Source: Mesorhizobium sp. WSM3626 (GTDB lineage: Bacteria; Pseudomonadota; Alphaproteobacteria; Rhizobiales; Rhizobiaceae). From it: a DNA stretch of 35,320 nt. The first letter of the stretch is position 1. Each line of letters opens with the position of its first letter. Both the position numbers and the translations under genes were made by a program. Shown here piece by piece: positions 14,898 through 23,688 of the stretch. The DNA lies in NCBI RefSeq assembly GCF_000513935.1, contig NZ_AZUY01000059.1:1-35320 (forward strand), given 5' to 3'. Below the pieces are notes generated by a model. It had not been told where the DNA came from, ran no database searches, and saw only the letters and a program-made list of their open reading frames with translations.

Positions 14898-15467
14898 TCA
14901 GGCCGTGGGCTTGCGTGGTTGCATGACGCTCAGCCATACCGCCGAGACCAGAAAATAGAAGGCGCCGAACGCGGCATAGGGGGCGATGTCGGTGATGCCA
15001 GGTGTCGCGGCGCCGATTGCCTGTTTGATGAAGAAGCCGCCGGCAAGCGCCGACTGCGCACCGCTCAGCACCATCGCCCATTGCGCGCCTGCCCGCCAAC
15101 GGCGCACGCCGGTCGCAAGCTGGAACAGGCCGGAGAGAATGGCCCACGCCCCGAACACCGCCAGGACCGCGTGCGGGCCTTGTCCAAGGGCGATGAAGAC
15201 CGCGATGGCCGTGATCGTGCTGACCGCCGCGTTGAGCGCCTGGCTGGGATTGGCCTTCAGGCCGCCGCTGCGCCGCGCATCCAGAATATTGGCGATCGCG
15301 TCCCAAACGGGGTAGGCGACCAGCAGTACCGCCGCGACCGGCGGCGCGCTTTTGCCAAGGGTAAAGGCGGCCACTACCCAGGCGACCGAAAAGCCGGCCC
15401 GCAGGAAATAATATGACTTCAGCCATTGCGATGCGGCGTCGGGCGCCTGGAGTGTTTGAGTGCTCAT
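14898..15467 (-). CDS. DUF308-like multi-pass membrane protein
   Basis: A 189-residue protein with about six hydrophobic segments separated by short loops, resembling the DUF308/HdeD-like group. Segments such as AVLAVFGAWAILSGLFQLATGVRRW are typical. The ATG at 15467 begins MSTQTLQAPDAASQW; the longer frame to 15539 adds unlikely residues. It is divergent from the AraC-family gene and is therefore a candidate target of that regulator. The function is unknown. Confidence 0.75.
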   Translation of the reverse strand: MSTQTLQAPDAASQWLKSYYFLRAGFSVAWVVAAFTLGKSAPPVAAVLLVAYPVWDAIANILDARRSGGLKANPSQALNAAVSTITAIAVFIALGQGPHAVLAVFGAWAILSGLFQLATGVRRWRAGAQWAMVLSGAQSALAGGFFIKQAIGAATPGITDIAPYAAFGAFYFLVSAVWLSVMQPRKPTA

Positions 15468-15615
15468 TGGAACGTCCTGTCTTGTTGGTTGGAATGGCCC
15501 GAGGGCGACGAGTTGACCCGCTTGATCGACTGCGGTCATGTCCTCAGGCTGGATGATTGGAACAGCTCATGCTCGCGGCTTTGCTTGCGGGAATGGCTTT
15601 AATCCAGGGCAAAAA

Positions 15616-15633
15616 CAGCACATAATCAGCACA
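15616..15633. promoter_or_regulatory. Direct repeat, possible AraC-type site
   Basis: CAGCACA occurs at 15616-15622 and 15627-15633, 11 bases apart (one helical turn), in the divergent gap between the membrane protein and the AraC gene, about 50 bases upstream of the latter. AraC-family proteins often bind such direct repeats. Confidence 0.4.
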
Positions 15634-15682
15634 AAATGCGCTATCGTCGTAAGGAATGTAGGGGAACCGGCTGACCGCATCC

Positions 15683-16582
15683 ATGATGGAATCGCCTGAA
15701 AATTTGACCATTCTTCCGGATGGAGCATCCCACGTTACCGGCGATCTCCTGTCGCATGTGCTGGCGCAGATCAGGCTTACCGGGGACCAGGTCTTTTCGC
15801 GCACGTTGGCAAAGGCGGAACAACTCGATCTCGATGAAGGGCAAGCCCATATCGTCGTGGTGACAGCCGGCGCGCTGCGCATGGAGAGCGAGGATCAGGC
15901 CCCTGGCGTCATCGACGCCGGCGACCTCGTGCTCCTGCCTCGCGGTCCCGGTGGGTTGCGGCTGGTGGCGTTGCATCCGCACGTGGCGATCGTCGCCTGC
16001 CGCTTCTGGTTCGATCCGGACAGCCTTCGCGGGATGATCTTTGCCTTGCCGCGATACATCCATATCGGGCGTGCCCAGGGAGCAGGGTGGATCGATGGAA
16101 TGCTGCCCTTCCTGATGATCGAAACCAGTGACGCCCAGCCCGGCGCGGCCTTGATGATTTCCCGCATCATCGATCTCATGGTCATCCGCACCTTGCGCAG
16201 TTGGGTCCATGAAGGACACGCCACGGGCTGGCTCGGCGGGCTTTCGGATGCCCGCATCGCCCGTTCCCTGAAAGCCATCCACGAAAGGCCGCTGCAGCGG
16301 TGGAGCATCAATGAACTGGCCGACAAAGCCGGCATGTCGCGTTCGAGCTTCTGCGAGCGCTTCGCGGCGCTCGTCGGGCGCTCGCCGCTGCGCTACCAGA
16401 ATGAATGGCGCCTGGGCCTGGCCCGGGACCTGCTGGCCAGGCGAGACGCGCGCGTGGGCGAGATCGGCTTGCGCATCGGCTACGAGTCCGAGGCCGCCTT
16501 CAGCCGCGCCTACAAACAGCTTTTCGGGCATCCGCCACGGGTTGAATATGCCCTGGCGAATGAACCCGCGAAGCAGCGCTGA
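15683..16582 (+). CDS. AraC-family transcriptional regulator with cupin domain
   Basis: A 299-residue regulator. The N-terminal part is a cupin_6-type domain (VVTAGALRMES, IDAGDLVLLPRGPGG). The C-terminal part, residues about 195-290, is the double helix-turn-helix of AraC (WSINELADKAGMSRSSFCERF, IGLRIGYESEAAFSRAYKQLFG). This subfamily often controls adjacent oxidoreductase or membrane genes. ATG codons at 15683 and 15686 are both possible. It is divergent from the membrane protein gene at 15467. Confidence 0.93.
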   Translation: MMESPENLTILPDGASHVTGDLLSHVLAQIRLTGDQVFSRTLAKAEQLDLDEGQAHIVVVTAGALRMESEDQAPGVIDAGDLVLLPRGPGGLRLVALHPHVAIVACRFWFDPDSLRGMIFALPRYIHIGRAQGAGWIDGMLPFLMIETSDAQPGAALMISRIIDLMVIRTLRSWVHEGHATGWLGGLSDARIARSLKAIHERPLQRWSINELADKAGMSRSSFCERFAALVGRSPLRYQNEWRLGLARDLLARRDARVGEIGLRIGYESEAAFSRAYKQLFGHPPRVEYALANEPAKQR

Positions 16583-16619
16583 CCGACGGCGCCATTTTGA
16601 AGATATCGAGTTGCGGCCG

Positions 16620-17069
16620 CTACCGCACCACGAGCACCGGGATCTCGGTGTAGGACAGCACTTCCGCCGTCTGGCTGCCCAGAAGCAGCCTGCCCAGCCC
16701 GCGGCGGCCATGCGAGGCCATGACGATCAGGTCGCAACCTTGCGCCTTGGACAGGTCCAGGATCGCTTCGGCGGGTCGGTTGTCCTCGACATGGACCAGC
16801 TTGGCGGACACGCCGGCGGCGTCGGCCGATGCCTTGCACTTGTCGAGCACTTCCTTGCCGTAGCGGCGCGCTTCTTCCTGGTAGACGGCCAGCTCATCGC
16901 CGGCGACGTAGCCGGCCATGGCGCCGCCCCAGGCGAAGATCGGGAATTGTTCCGAAACGGTGATGAAGGTGACGGCGGCGCCGATGCCCTTGGCCAGCGT
17001 GAGGCCATGGGCAACGCCCTTGTCGGCCAGTTCCGAGCCGTCGGTGGCGATGAGCAGATGTTTGTACAT
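16620..17069 (-). CDS. Universal stress protein (UspA family)
   Basis: A 149-residue single-domain Usp. It starts MYKHLLIATDGSELA and has the ATP-binding signature G-x2-G-x9-G-(S/T) near residues 122-137 (SHGRRGLGRLLLGSQT), so it belongs to the nucleotide-binding class. It is cytosolic and linked in general to starvation and redox stress. It stands alone, convergent with the AraC gene. A weak palindrome (GCTCA-N5-TGAGC at 17126-17140) lies about 60 bases upstream, but I cannot match it to a known regulator. Confidence 0.93.
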   Translation of the reverse strand: MYKHLLIATDGSELADKGVAHGLTLAKGIGAAVTFITVSEQFPIFAWGGAMAGYVAGDELAVYQEEARRYGKEVLDKCKASADAAGVSAKLVHVEDNRPAEAILDLSKAQGCDLIVMASHGRRGLGRLLLGSQTAEVLSYTEIPVLVVR

Positions 17070-17330
17070 GATGATCCGACCTGTGATGCCTGATGACTAT
17101 CCAACAGAGATAGTTATGCCCCCGCGCTCATTCATTGAGCCAATGCGGCGGGGACCAGGGCCAGAGATGTGGCCCAATATCGGTGCTTGTTGTCGGGAGC
17201 GGCCGACCGTTGGCCTCGGCGCCGCCCCTCAGCGCCAACCTATCGAGAAGAGGCATGGCACAATTTCGCCGGCCCGATTCCCCTTTTCCCCATGGTCCTC
17301 TAAGGTGCCGCCGACATCGAAGGGCATCCC

Positions 17331-17912
17331 ATGAGCAACGCGTTTCCGCAGATCCATCTGGTCCGGCATGGCGAGACGGCATGGAGCCTTTCGGGGCAGC
17401 ATACCGGGCGCACCGACATGCCGCTGACGCCGGCCGGCGAGGCGGCCGCGCGCGGCGTAGCGGAGCGGCTCAAAGGCCTGTCGTTTTCCCAGGTGTGGTC
17501 GAGCCCTTCGCAGCGCGCCTACAACACCAGCGCGCTTGCCGGCTTTGGCGCGACAAGCGTCAAGGCGGACGACCTGCAGGAGTGGGATTACGGTGCCTAT
17601 GAAGGGCGCACCACGAAAGAGATCCTGGCCGAGCGGCCGGGCTGGAACGTGTTTCGCGATGGCTGCCCGCAAGGCGAGATGGCGGCCGATGTCGGCGCCC
17701 GTGCCGACAGGATCATCGAGCGCCTGCGCAGGGCCAACGCCGACATACTGATCTTTTCCAGCGCGCATTTCCTGCGCGTGCTCGCCGCCCGCTGGCTCGG
17801 CCTGCCGCCGGAAGGCGGCGCGCTGTTCGTGCTCGACACGGCCAGCATCAGCGTGCTCGGCTACGAGCATGACCTCGGAGAGCCGGTCGTGCGCAAGTGG
17901 AACCTGAGGTAG
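17331..17912 (+). CDS. Histidine phosphatase family protein
   Basis: A 193-residue member of the phosphoglycerate mutase-like histidine phosphatase superfamily. The phosphorylated histidine is in LVRHGETAW (near residue 12), the general acid is in EWDYGAYEGR, and the second histidine is in SSAHFLRVLAARW (near residue 147). The substrate is unknown; sugar phosphate phosphatase is as likely as mutase. It stands alone and is followed by an intergenic repeat. Confidence 0.9.
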   Translation: MSNAFPQIHLVRHGETAWSLSGQHTGRTDMPLTPAGEAAARGVAERLKGLSFSQVWSSPSQRAYNTSALAGFGATSVKADDLQEWDYGAYEGRTTKEILAERPGWNVFRDGCPQGEMAADVGARADRIIERLRRANADILIFSSAHFLRVLAARWLGLPPEGGALFVLDTASISVLGYEHDLGEPVVRKWNLR

Positions 17913-17944
17913 GGGATGCAACTGTGCCTGCTCAGCGGGGAAGC

Positions 17945-18140
17945 CTGGTCACTTCGTCATCCACGAGCGGAGCAGGAGCGTAGCGACGCGGCGCAGACCC
18001 GAGAATCCATGCCGCGACCTCAAAAGGTGTCGCCACGGTGCCTATCCTGCTCCGCTGCACTCCTCGATTGCTGTCACGGCATGGATACCAGGGTCTCCGC
18101 GACGCCGCTTCGCGGCTGCTTCGCACCGGTATGACGAACG
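17945..18140. repeat. Mesorhizobium-type intergenic repeat
   Basis: The stretch has the layout of a repeat I recall from Mesorhizobium genomes: a start like GTCATCCACGAGCGGAGCAGGAGC, GCAGACCCGAGAATCCATGCCG, then the inverse part ACGGCATGGATACCAGGGTC and a TTCG-rich end before GGTATGACGAACG. The CATGCCG / CGGCATG parts form an imperfect inverted repeat of about 90 bases spacing. It lies between convergent genes and holds no gene. Confidence 0.6.
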
Positions 18141-18149
18141 CGGGGAAAC

Positions 18150-18551
18150 CTACCTCTCGAACTTCCTGATTGCCTCGGCGGTGACGGGCTGGAAGAAATT
18201 CACCAGGTTGCCGTCGGGGTCGCGGAACAGCAGCGAGCGGTTGCCCCAGGGCATGGTGGTGGGCTGCTGCACGACCGTGTTCTTGATAAGGTCCGACAGC
18301 CGGGCGAATTCGACATCGACGTCGCCGACGCGGAATTCGAGGATGGCCGTGTGGTTGTCGGCGGGACGGGCGATGTCGCCGCCGAACAGCATCAAAGTGC
18401 GCGTGCTGCCGATCGCCAGCGTGCAGGCCGGGGTCGCCAGTTCGGCGAAGTCTTCCGTGTATACCGTCACCGGCATGCCGGTGATCTCGCCGTAGAAGCG
18501 CACGAGGCGCTGGACATCTGACGTGATGATGCGGACAGAGACGAAATTCAT
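18150..18551 (-). CDS. VOC/glyoxalase-family protein
   Basis: A 133-residue protein with two beta-alpha-beta-beta-beta units of the vicinal oxygen chelate superfamily. It starts MNFVSVRIITSDVQRLVRFYGEI and has the late FRDPDGNLVNFFQP motif. The reaction is unknown; family members include glyoxalases, dioxygenases and resistance proteins. The ATG at 18551 is chosen because the longer frame to 18722 is not protein-like. It lies 76 bases downstream of the sigma factor gene on the same strand and may belong to that operon. Confidence 0.88.
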   Translation of the reverse strand: MNFVSVRIITSDVQRLVRFYGEITGMPVTVYTEDFAELATPACTLAIGSTRTLMLFGGDIARPADNHTAILEFRVGDVDVEFARLSDLIKNTVVQQPTTMPWGNRSLLFRDPDGNLVNFFQPVTAEAIRKFER

Positions 18552-18627
18552 CGCATTGGCTCCTTGATCTCGAAGCCGCGACCGGCTCCCGACCGATCCA
18601 TAGACCAGGTCTCCTGCCAGCTTTCTG

Positions 18628-19686
18628 TCAGGAGATGGGTTGCGATGGCCGCGCTTGCGGTTCGGACCAGACCGGCGGCAGGCCGAAGGCTGCGAATAAA
18701 TCGGGACCGAGCGGGCCGACATAGACCGTCAGCGCGGCGATCTGGCCGTCGGCCGGCTCAATGACGTGCAGCGATTGCGCGCGCCATTCCGGCTCGTGAA
18801 GCCGCCGCGCATAGATCGCCACGGCGGGCTGGCCATTGGCCCTTGTCGCCACCGCGCGGTAGCCGGCGAAATTGTTCCAGACGGTGTCGAAGAAACCGTG
18901 GATCGCCTGGCGGCCCTGGTACCAGTCGTGCCAGGGCGGCATGTGGTAGGTGGCATCCTCGCGCAGGAGTTCGATGAAGCCGTCGAGATTGGCGGCATCC
19001 CAGGTCCTGATATAGCGTTCGAGCAGCAGGTCCTCGTCGGCGCTCGGCCGCGCGCGCTGCAGTGGCCGCCCCTTGGGAAAGCGTTCGCCGAGTGTGGCGC
19101 GCGCCCGCTGCAGGGCGCTGTTGATCGACGCCGTAGAGCCGCCTAGCAATTGCGCCGTTTCCAGCGCCGACCAGCCGAGCACGTCGCAAAGCAGGAGCGC
19201 GGCGCGCTGCCTGGGCGGCAGAAGCTGGATCGCCGCGATGAAGGCAAGCCGGACGGCCTCGCGGGTTTCGTAACGCGCTTCGGGGCCCGGTTCGCCGTCG
19301 GCGAGATCCGGCAGCTCGGCGTCGGGATAGGGCTCCAGCCAGGTCAGTTCGGCGGCTGGGCCGGCAGCGGCGCGGCCTTCGGTCGGCGGCCGTGCCGGCT
19401 CTTCGAGAATGCGGCGCGTCGACGACCTTGCCTTGATCGCGTTGAGGCAGCTGTTGGTGGCAATGGCGTAGAGCCAGCCACGCGGCGAGCCGTGGCCGTC
19501 GAATTGCGAGCGGCCGCGCCATGCTTTCAGGAAAGTGTCCTGGACGAGGTCGTCGGCCTCGTGGAGCGAACCCATCATGCGGTAGCAGTGCAGCTTGAGT
19601 TCGCGGCGGTGGGTGATGGTCAGGCGCTCGAAGGCGGGCCGGTCGAGGACCGGCCGGCCCGATGGCCCGGCAGGAGCGTCTGTCAT
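18628..19686 (-). CDS. ECF sigma factor with C-terminal SnoaL-like domain
   Basis: A 352-residue RNA polymerase sigma factor of the SigG/SigJ type. Region 2 is near residues 25-95 (YRMMGSLHEADDLVQDTFLKAW, RGWLYAIATNSCLN). Region 4 is near residues 165-215 (LPPRQRAALLLCDVLGWSALETAQLLGGS). A SnoaL-like NTF2 fold follows from about 235 to the end (ERYIRTWDAANLDGFIELL). Such tails replace a classical anti-sigma factor in controlling the sigma. Start alternatives are 19686, 19716 and 19743; none has a strong ribosome site. It follows an SDR gene closely, and an operon is likely. Confidence 0.9.
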   Translation of the reverse strand: MTDAPAGPSGRPVLDRPAFERLTITHRRELKLHCYRMMGSLHEADDLVQDTFLKAWRGRSQFDGHGSPRGWLYAIATNSCLNAIKARSSTRRILEEPARPPTEGRAAAGPAAELTWLEPYPDAELPDLADGEPGPEARYETREAVRLAFIAAIQLLPPRQRAALLLCDVLGWSALETAQLLGGSTASINSALQRARATLGERFPKGRPLQRARPSADEDLLLERYIRTWDAANLDGFIELLREDATYHMPPWHDWYQGRQAIHGFFDTVWNNFAGYRAVATRANGQPAVAIYARRLHEPEWRAQSLHVIEPADGQIAALTVYVGPLGPDLFAAFGLPPVWSEPQARPSQPIS

Positions 19687-19726
19687 TTCGAGCTCGCCAT
19701 GATGATTTGGGGCCATCCTGCGCGCC

Positions 19727-20473
19727 TCACGCCGCCGCCGCAAGGCCGCTGCCGCTCACCGTGAAGGCGGTGCCCTGCATCTTTCCGGCAGCGAGCGCGA
19801 CCACGGCGCTGGCGACATCGGCGGGCGTCTGCACATCGGTCATGCTGGCCAGGAAATCCGCCGGGCTGATGCCGAGATAGGCCGAAACGCCCGATATGCC
19901 GCGCTGGCCGACGCCGGTGCCGGCCATGATGCGCATCGGCGCCAGCGCCATGAAACGCAGGCCAAGGCCAAGCCGGTCGCCTTCCTTCTGGCTATGGGCG
20001 GCAAGGAACATCTGCATGCGCTTGGCGCCGGAATAGCCGCCGGAGTTCGGCGGGCCGCCGCTGAATGCAGCGCCGCTGGAGATCAGCACCACGCGGCTGC
20101 CGGGCTTCAGCCGGCCGCGCAGCGCCGCCCGGCAGAACAGGAAGGACGCCTTGACGTCCATTTCCCAATTGGCCGAGAACTCGTCCCAGCTCTGGTCCTG
20201 GATCGGTGCCGACGGGGCGAAGGCACCGGCGCAGATCACCAGCACGTCCGGTTCGAGCGCCGCGAACACTGCCTCTGGCGCGGCCTCCCGCGTGGCGTCC
20301 GCCGCCAGCGTCCTTACGCCCGACGCCTCCCAGGAAAGTTCCTTCAAAGCGTCCGCGCCCCGGGCGACGGCGAGCACGGTTGCTCCCTCGCTCAGCGCGG
20401 CTTCCACGATGGAGCGCCCGACGCCCCGGCTGCCTCCGACCACGACGACATTTTGACCTTGCAACGATCCCAT
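19727..20473 (-). CDS. SDR-family oxidoreductase
   Basis: A 248-residue short-chain dehydrogenase/reductase. The cofactor loop GGSRGVGR is near residue 13, NAG is replaced by CAG near residue 81, and the catalytic Ser, Tyr and Lys are seen in ISSGAAFSGG and YSGAK. The substrate is unknown. It is the first gene of a minus-strand set with the ECF sigma factor and perhaps the VOC gene. Linkage of an SDR with a SnoaL-tailed sigma factor suggests a stress or metabolite-detoxifying unit, which is an inference. Confidence 0.9.
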   Translation of the reverse strand: MGSLQGQNVVVVGGSRGVGRSIVEAALSEGATVLAVARGADALKELSWEASGVRTLAADATREAAPEAVFAALEPDVLVICAGAFAPSAPIQDQSWDEFSANWEMDVKASFLFCRAALRGRLKPGSRVVLISSGAAFSGGPPNSGGYSGAKRMQMFLAAHSQKEGDRLGLGLRFMALAPMRIMAGTGVGQRGISGVSAYLGISPADFLASMTDVQTPADVASAVVALAAGKMQGTAFTVSGSGLAAAA

Positions 20474-20618
20474 GGATCACCTCGCTTTCCGGCCCGGAGG
20501 ATTCCGGCGCCTAATGATCAGGACAGCGCAGGCGGGTGGAAATCATCGGTGGTGACGAGAATTTTTTGATGCATTGTCCGGCCGTCACCCGTCGAAAGCC
20601 AGCAGCGCGAAGGAACGC

Positions 20619-21371
20619 TCACTCCGCCAGCAATGCCAGCTCCTCAGCCGTCAAAGACCGCGCCGTGCCCTTGGCGAGGTCGCCTAGATGCAGCCGGCCG
20701 ATGGCGATGCGGATGAGGCGCTTGACCTTGATGCCGTGGGCGGCAAGCAGGCGGCGGATGTGACGGTTCTTGCCTTCGTCGAGCACGATCTCCAGCCAGG
20801 CGGTTCGGCCGCCACTGCGCAGGAGGACGATCGAATTGGCGGTCAGGGTCTCGCCGTCGACGGTGACGCCAGTGCGCAACCTGTCCAGCAGCGTTTCATC
20901 CGGCACCGTGGCGACCTGCACGTGATAGGTCTTGGGCAGATGCGAGGCCGGGTCCATCAGCCGGTTGGCGAAGCGTGTGTCGTTGGTCATCAACAGCAGG
21001 CCTTCGCTCGCCTTGTCGAGGCGGCCGACCGGCGAGACATAGGGCAGATCGAGCCCTTCGAGACAGGCATAGACGGTGTCGCGCTCGAGCGGATCATCGC
21101 GGGTGGTGACGAGCCCGCGCGGCTTGTTGAGCATGACATAGACCTTGCGCTCGGCAATGACCGCTTCGCCATCGACAACGATGCGGTCGCGGTTCATGTC
21201 GACGCGCAACGCCGCATCGCGCACCACCTTGCCGCCGACGCGCACGCGGCCCGCCGCGATCAGCACCTGCGCCTGCGTGCGCGAACACAGGCCGAGTTTT
21301 GACAGCGCGCGGTTCAGGCTGACGCCAGCGCTCGCCGGCCTGCCGGTGTGGTGTGTGTGCCTTGGTGTCAT
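20619..21371 (-). CDS. RsuA/RluB-type rRNA pseudouridine synthase
   Basis: A 250-residue enzyme that isomerises uridine to pseudouridine in rRNA. An S4 RNA-binding domain lies at the start (SLNRALSKLGLCSRTQAQVLI, then GRVRVGG). The catalytic aspartate is in GRLDKASEGLLLMTND. KNRHIRRLLAAHG is typical of the family's end. The rRNA position cannot be assigned between RsuA, RluB, RluE and RluF. An ATG at 21410 would add 13 residues; 21371 is preferred as the first start near a recognisable domain. A repeat lies upstream. Confidence 0.9.
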   Translation of the reverse strand: MTPRHTHHTGRPASAGVSLNRALSKLGLCSRTQAQVLIAAGRVRVGGKVVRDAALRVDMNRDRIVVDGEAVIAERKVYVMLNKPRGLVTTRDDPLERDTVYACLEGLDLPYVSPVGRLDKASEGLLLMTNDTRFANRLMDPASHLPKTYHVQVATVPDETLLDRLRTGVTVDGETLTANSIVLLRSGGRTAWLEIVLDEGKNRHIRRLLAAHGIKVKRLIRIAIGRLHLGDLAKGTARSLTAEELALLAE

Positions 21372-21459
21372 GGCCGTAATGCCGGTGTCGCTCAGGCCGA
21401 CTGATGGCACGGGCGGCGCCGGCTTCGCAAGCCGGGCGAGGTGGGTTTCGGCACCGCCG

Positions 21460-21620
21460 CGCTCTACGGCGCCCCCTCTGTCCTGCCGGACCCGGCCCTA
21501 CGCTATCGCTCCGGGCGTTCGTCGTTCGGAAAGCCAAGCAATTGGCTTCCCGTCCGCTCGGGGACCACTCCTCACCCCCACGAGGTCCCACGAGGGGGGA
21601 GATCGGAAGCTCGGATGTCG
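21460..21620. repeat. Mosaic repeat with GGAC box
   Basis: The left part (GCGCCCCCTCTGTCCTGCCGG) is nearly the same as the arm of the inverted repeat at 31261. It is followed by a hairpin with perfect arms AAGCCAA / TTGGCTT (about 21532-21549) and a C-rich hairpin (CCCCCACGAG..CGAGGGGGGA). It lies between the pseudouridine synthase gene, which starts at 21371, and the aldo/keto reductase end. Confidence 0.6.
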
Positions 21621-21647
21621 GCTCTCTCCGCCGATGCCGCGACCGCC

Positions 21648-22529
21648 TCAGGCGGCTGCCTTCTCGGCCGCGATGCCGTTCAAGACCTGGATCACATCGA
21701 CCGGCAGCTTCAGCTCGGCCGCCGCCAGATTCTCCCTGAGATGCCCGACCGACGAGGTGCCGGGGATGAGCAGGATGTTGGGGGAGCGCTGCAACAGCCA
21801 GGCGAGCGCCACCTGCATGGGTGTCGCGCCAAGTTTTTGCGCGACGTTGGCAAGCGTGCTCGACTGCAGCGGCGTGAAACCGCCGAGCGGGAAGAACGGC
21901 ACATAGGCGATGCCGTCGGCGGCAAGCTCGTCGATCAGCGCGTCGTCCTGGCGATGCGCGATGTTGTATTGGTTCTGCACGCAGACGATGTCGACCATGC
22001 CGCGTCCCTGCGCGATCTGTTTGCGGGTGACATTGCTCAAGCCGATATGGCGCACAAGGCCCTGGCGCTGCAGTTCGGCGAGCGTGTCGAGCTGCGGCTC
22101 GAGCGAGCCTTCGGCGGGTCCGTGAATCCCATGCATGGAGCGCAGGTTGACGACCTCGAGCACATCCAGCCCGAGATTGCGCAGATTGTCGTGCACGGCC
22201 TGCGTCAGCTCCTGCGGTGACATTGCGGGGATCCACGATGCATCCGCGCCGCGCCGGGCACTGATCTTGGTCACGATGGTGAGGTTGGCGGGGTAGGGGT
22301 GCAGCGCCTCGCGGATGATCTGGTTGGTGACGTGCGGGCCGTAGAAGTCGCTGGTGTCGATATGGTCGACCCCGCTGGCAATGGCCTCGCGCAGCACGGC
22401 GAGTGCGGCGTCGCGGTCCTTTGGCGGGCCGAAGACGCCCGGTCCGGCCAGTTGCATGGCGCCGTAGCCGAGGCGCTTCACGGTGCGGTCGCCGAGTTTG
22501 AAAGTTCCGGCCTTGCTGATGTCGGTCAT
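21648..22529 (-). CDS. Aldo/keto reductase
   Basis: A 293-residue NADPH-dependent oxidoreductase with a TIM-barrel AKR fold. The catalytic Asp58, Tyr63 and Lys88 are in HIDTSDFYGP and IVTKIS, and the cofactor region is LLIPGTSSVGHLREN near residue 250. The substrate is unknown. It is divergent from a LysR regulator with 93 bases between the starts, a usual arrangement for a regulator and its target. Confidence 0.93.
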   Translation of the reverse strand: MTDISKAGTFKLGDRTVKRLGYGAMQLAGPGVFGPPKDRDAALAVLREAIASGVDHIDTSDFYGPHVTNQIIREALHPYPANLTIVTKISARRGADASWIPAMSPQELTQAVHDNLRNLGLDVLEVVNLRSMHGIHGPAEGSLEPQLDTLAELQRQGLVRHIGLSNVTRKQIAQGRGMVDIVCVQNQYNIAHRQDDALIDELAADGIAYVPFFPLGGFTPLQSSTLANVAQKLGATPMQVALAWLLQRSPNILLIPGTSSVGHLRENLAAAELKLPVDVIQVLNGIAAEKAAA

Positions 22530-22622
22530 GGTGTCATCTCCTTCGGATCAGCCAGATATAGACAACGCGCACCTGAACGATAATATGATGCAATCGGAAC
22601 GGCCTGTGCGGAAAGGCGAACA

Positions 22623-23528
22623 ATGGCGGCGGATCTGGGCGACCTCCAGGCGTTCATGGCGGTGGCGCGCGCCGGCGGCTTCCGCGAGGCGGCCCGGGTG
22701 GGCGGCGTCAGTGCCTCCAGCCTCAGCGAGACGGTGCGGCGGCTGGAGAGCGGGCTCGGCGTGCGGCTCCTCAACCGCACCACGCGCAGCGTCGCGCCGA
22801 CCGAAGCCGGCGCGCGCCTGCTCGAGCGGCTCGGCCCCGCGCTCGGCGAAGTCGATGCGGCGCTCGACGTGGTCAACGGTTTTCGCGGCCGCCCGACCGG
22901 CACGCTGCGGCTCAACGTGCCTGTCGTCGCGGCGAAACTGGTGCTGCCGCGCCTTTTGCCGCCCTTCCTCGCCGCCTATCCCGACATCCGGCTGGAAGTG
23001 ACCGCCGAGGACAGTTTCGTCGACATACTGGCGAGCGGCTGCGACGCCGGCATCCGCTATGGCGAGCGGCTGGAGCAGGACATGATCGCCGTGCCGATCG
23101 GTCCGCGCCGGCAGCGCTTCGCCACCGCCGCCGCTACGGCCTATCTCGACCGGCACGACCGGCCCGGCCATCCACGCGACCTGCTCGATCATGCCTGCCT
23201 GCGCGGTCGCTTCGCCAGCGGCTTCACGCCGCCCTGGGAGTTCGAACGCGACGGCGAGGTGGTGAGCGTCGAGCCGACCGGCCCGCTGCTGGTCAGCACC
23301 GGTACGGCAATGACGCTTGCGCTCGAGGTGGCGGTCGCCGGCGGCGGCATTGTCTCGCTGTTCGAGGACTGGCTGCGCCCCTATTTCGACGACGGCCGGC
23401 TGGAGCCGGTGCTGGAGCCTTGGTGGCAGGAATTTTCAGGACCGTTCCTCTACTATCCCGGCCGCCGCCTGACGCCAGCGCCGCTGCGGGCTTTCATCGA
23501 TTTTGTCGGTGGGATGCGCTGGGATTGA
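22623..23528 (+). CDS. LysR-family transcriptional regulator
   Basis: A 301-residue regulator. The N-terminal winged helix-turn-helix (LGDLQAFMAVARAGGFREAARVGGVSASS, ETVRRLESGLGVRLLNRTTRSV) is clear, and the effector-binding domain follows from about residue 90. The shape matches the group that often controls a divergent oxidoreductase; here that would be the aldo/keto reductase at 22529. I do not see a convincing T-N11-A operator in the 93-base gap. Confidence 0.93.
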   Translation: MAADLGDLQAFMAVARAGGFREAARVGGVSASSLSETVRRLESGLGVRLLNRTTRSVAPTEAGARLLERLGPALGEVDAALDVVNGFRGRPTGTLRLNVPVVAAKLVLPRLLPPFLAAYPDIRLEVTAEDSFVDILASGCDAGIRYGERLEQDMIAVPIGPRRQRFATAAATAYLDRHDRPGHPRDLLDHACLRGRFASGFTPPWEFERDGEVVSVEPTGPLLVSTGTAMTLALEVAVAGGGIVSLFEDWLRPYFDDGRLEPVLEPWWQEFSGPFLYYPGRRLTPAPLRAFIDFVGGMRWD

Positions 23529-23688
23529 TCCCGGACTGGCATCGTGCTGTCGGGTGTGCCGGCCTTTTTCGGCCCTGCCGTCGTGGTTCCTTTCGACCAA
23601 AGGGCAAATCCCTAATGTAACACTTTGTTGTCATTGAGGGCCTATCAAAGGGGCAGTACGGCGAAAGCCCGATAAGGAAAGGCGCGCA

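Noticed and set aside
17126..17140. GCTCA-N5-TGAGC as an FNR/FixK box upstream of the stress protein
   Set aside because: It does not match the TTGAT-N4-ATCAA consensus; only a weak palindrome.
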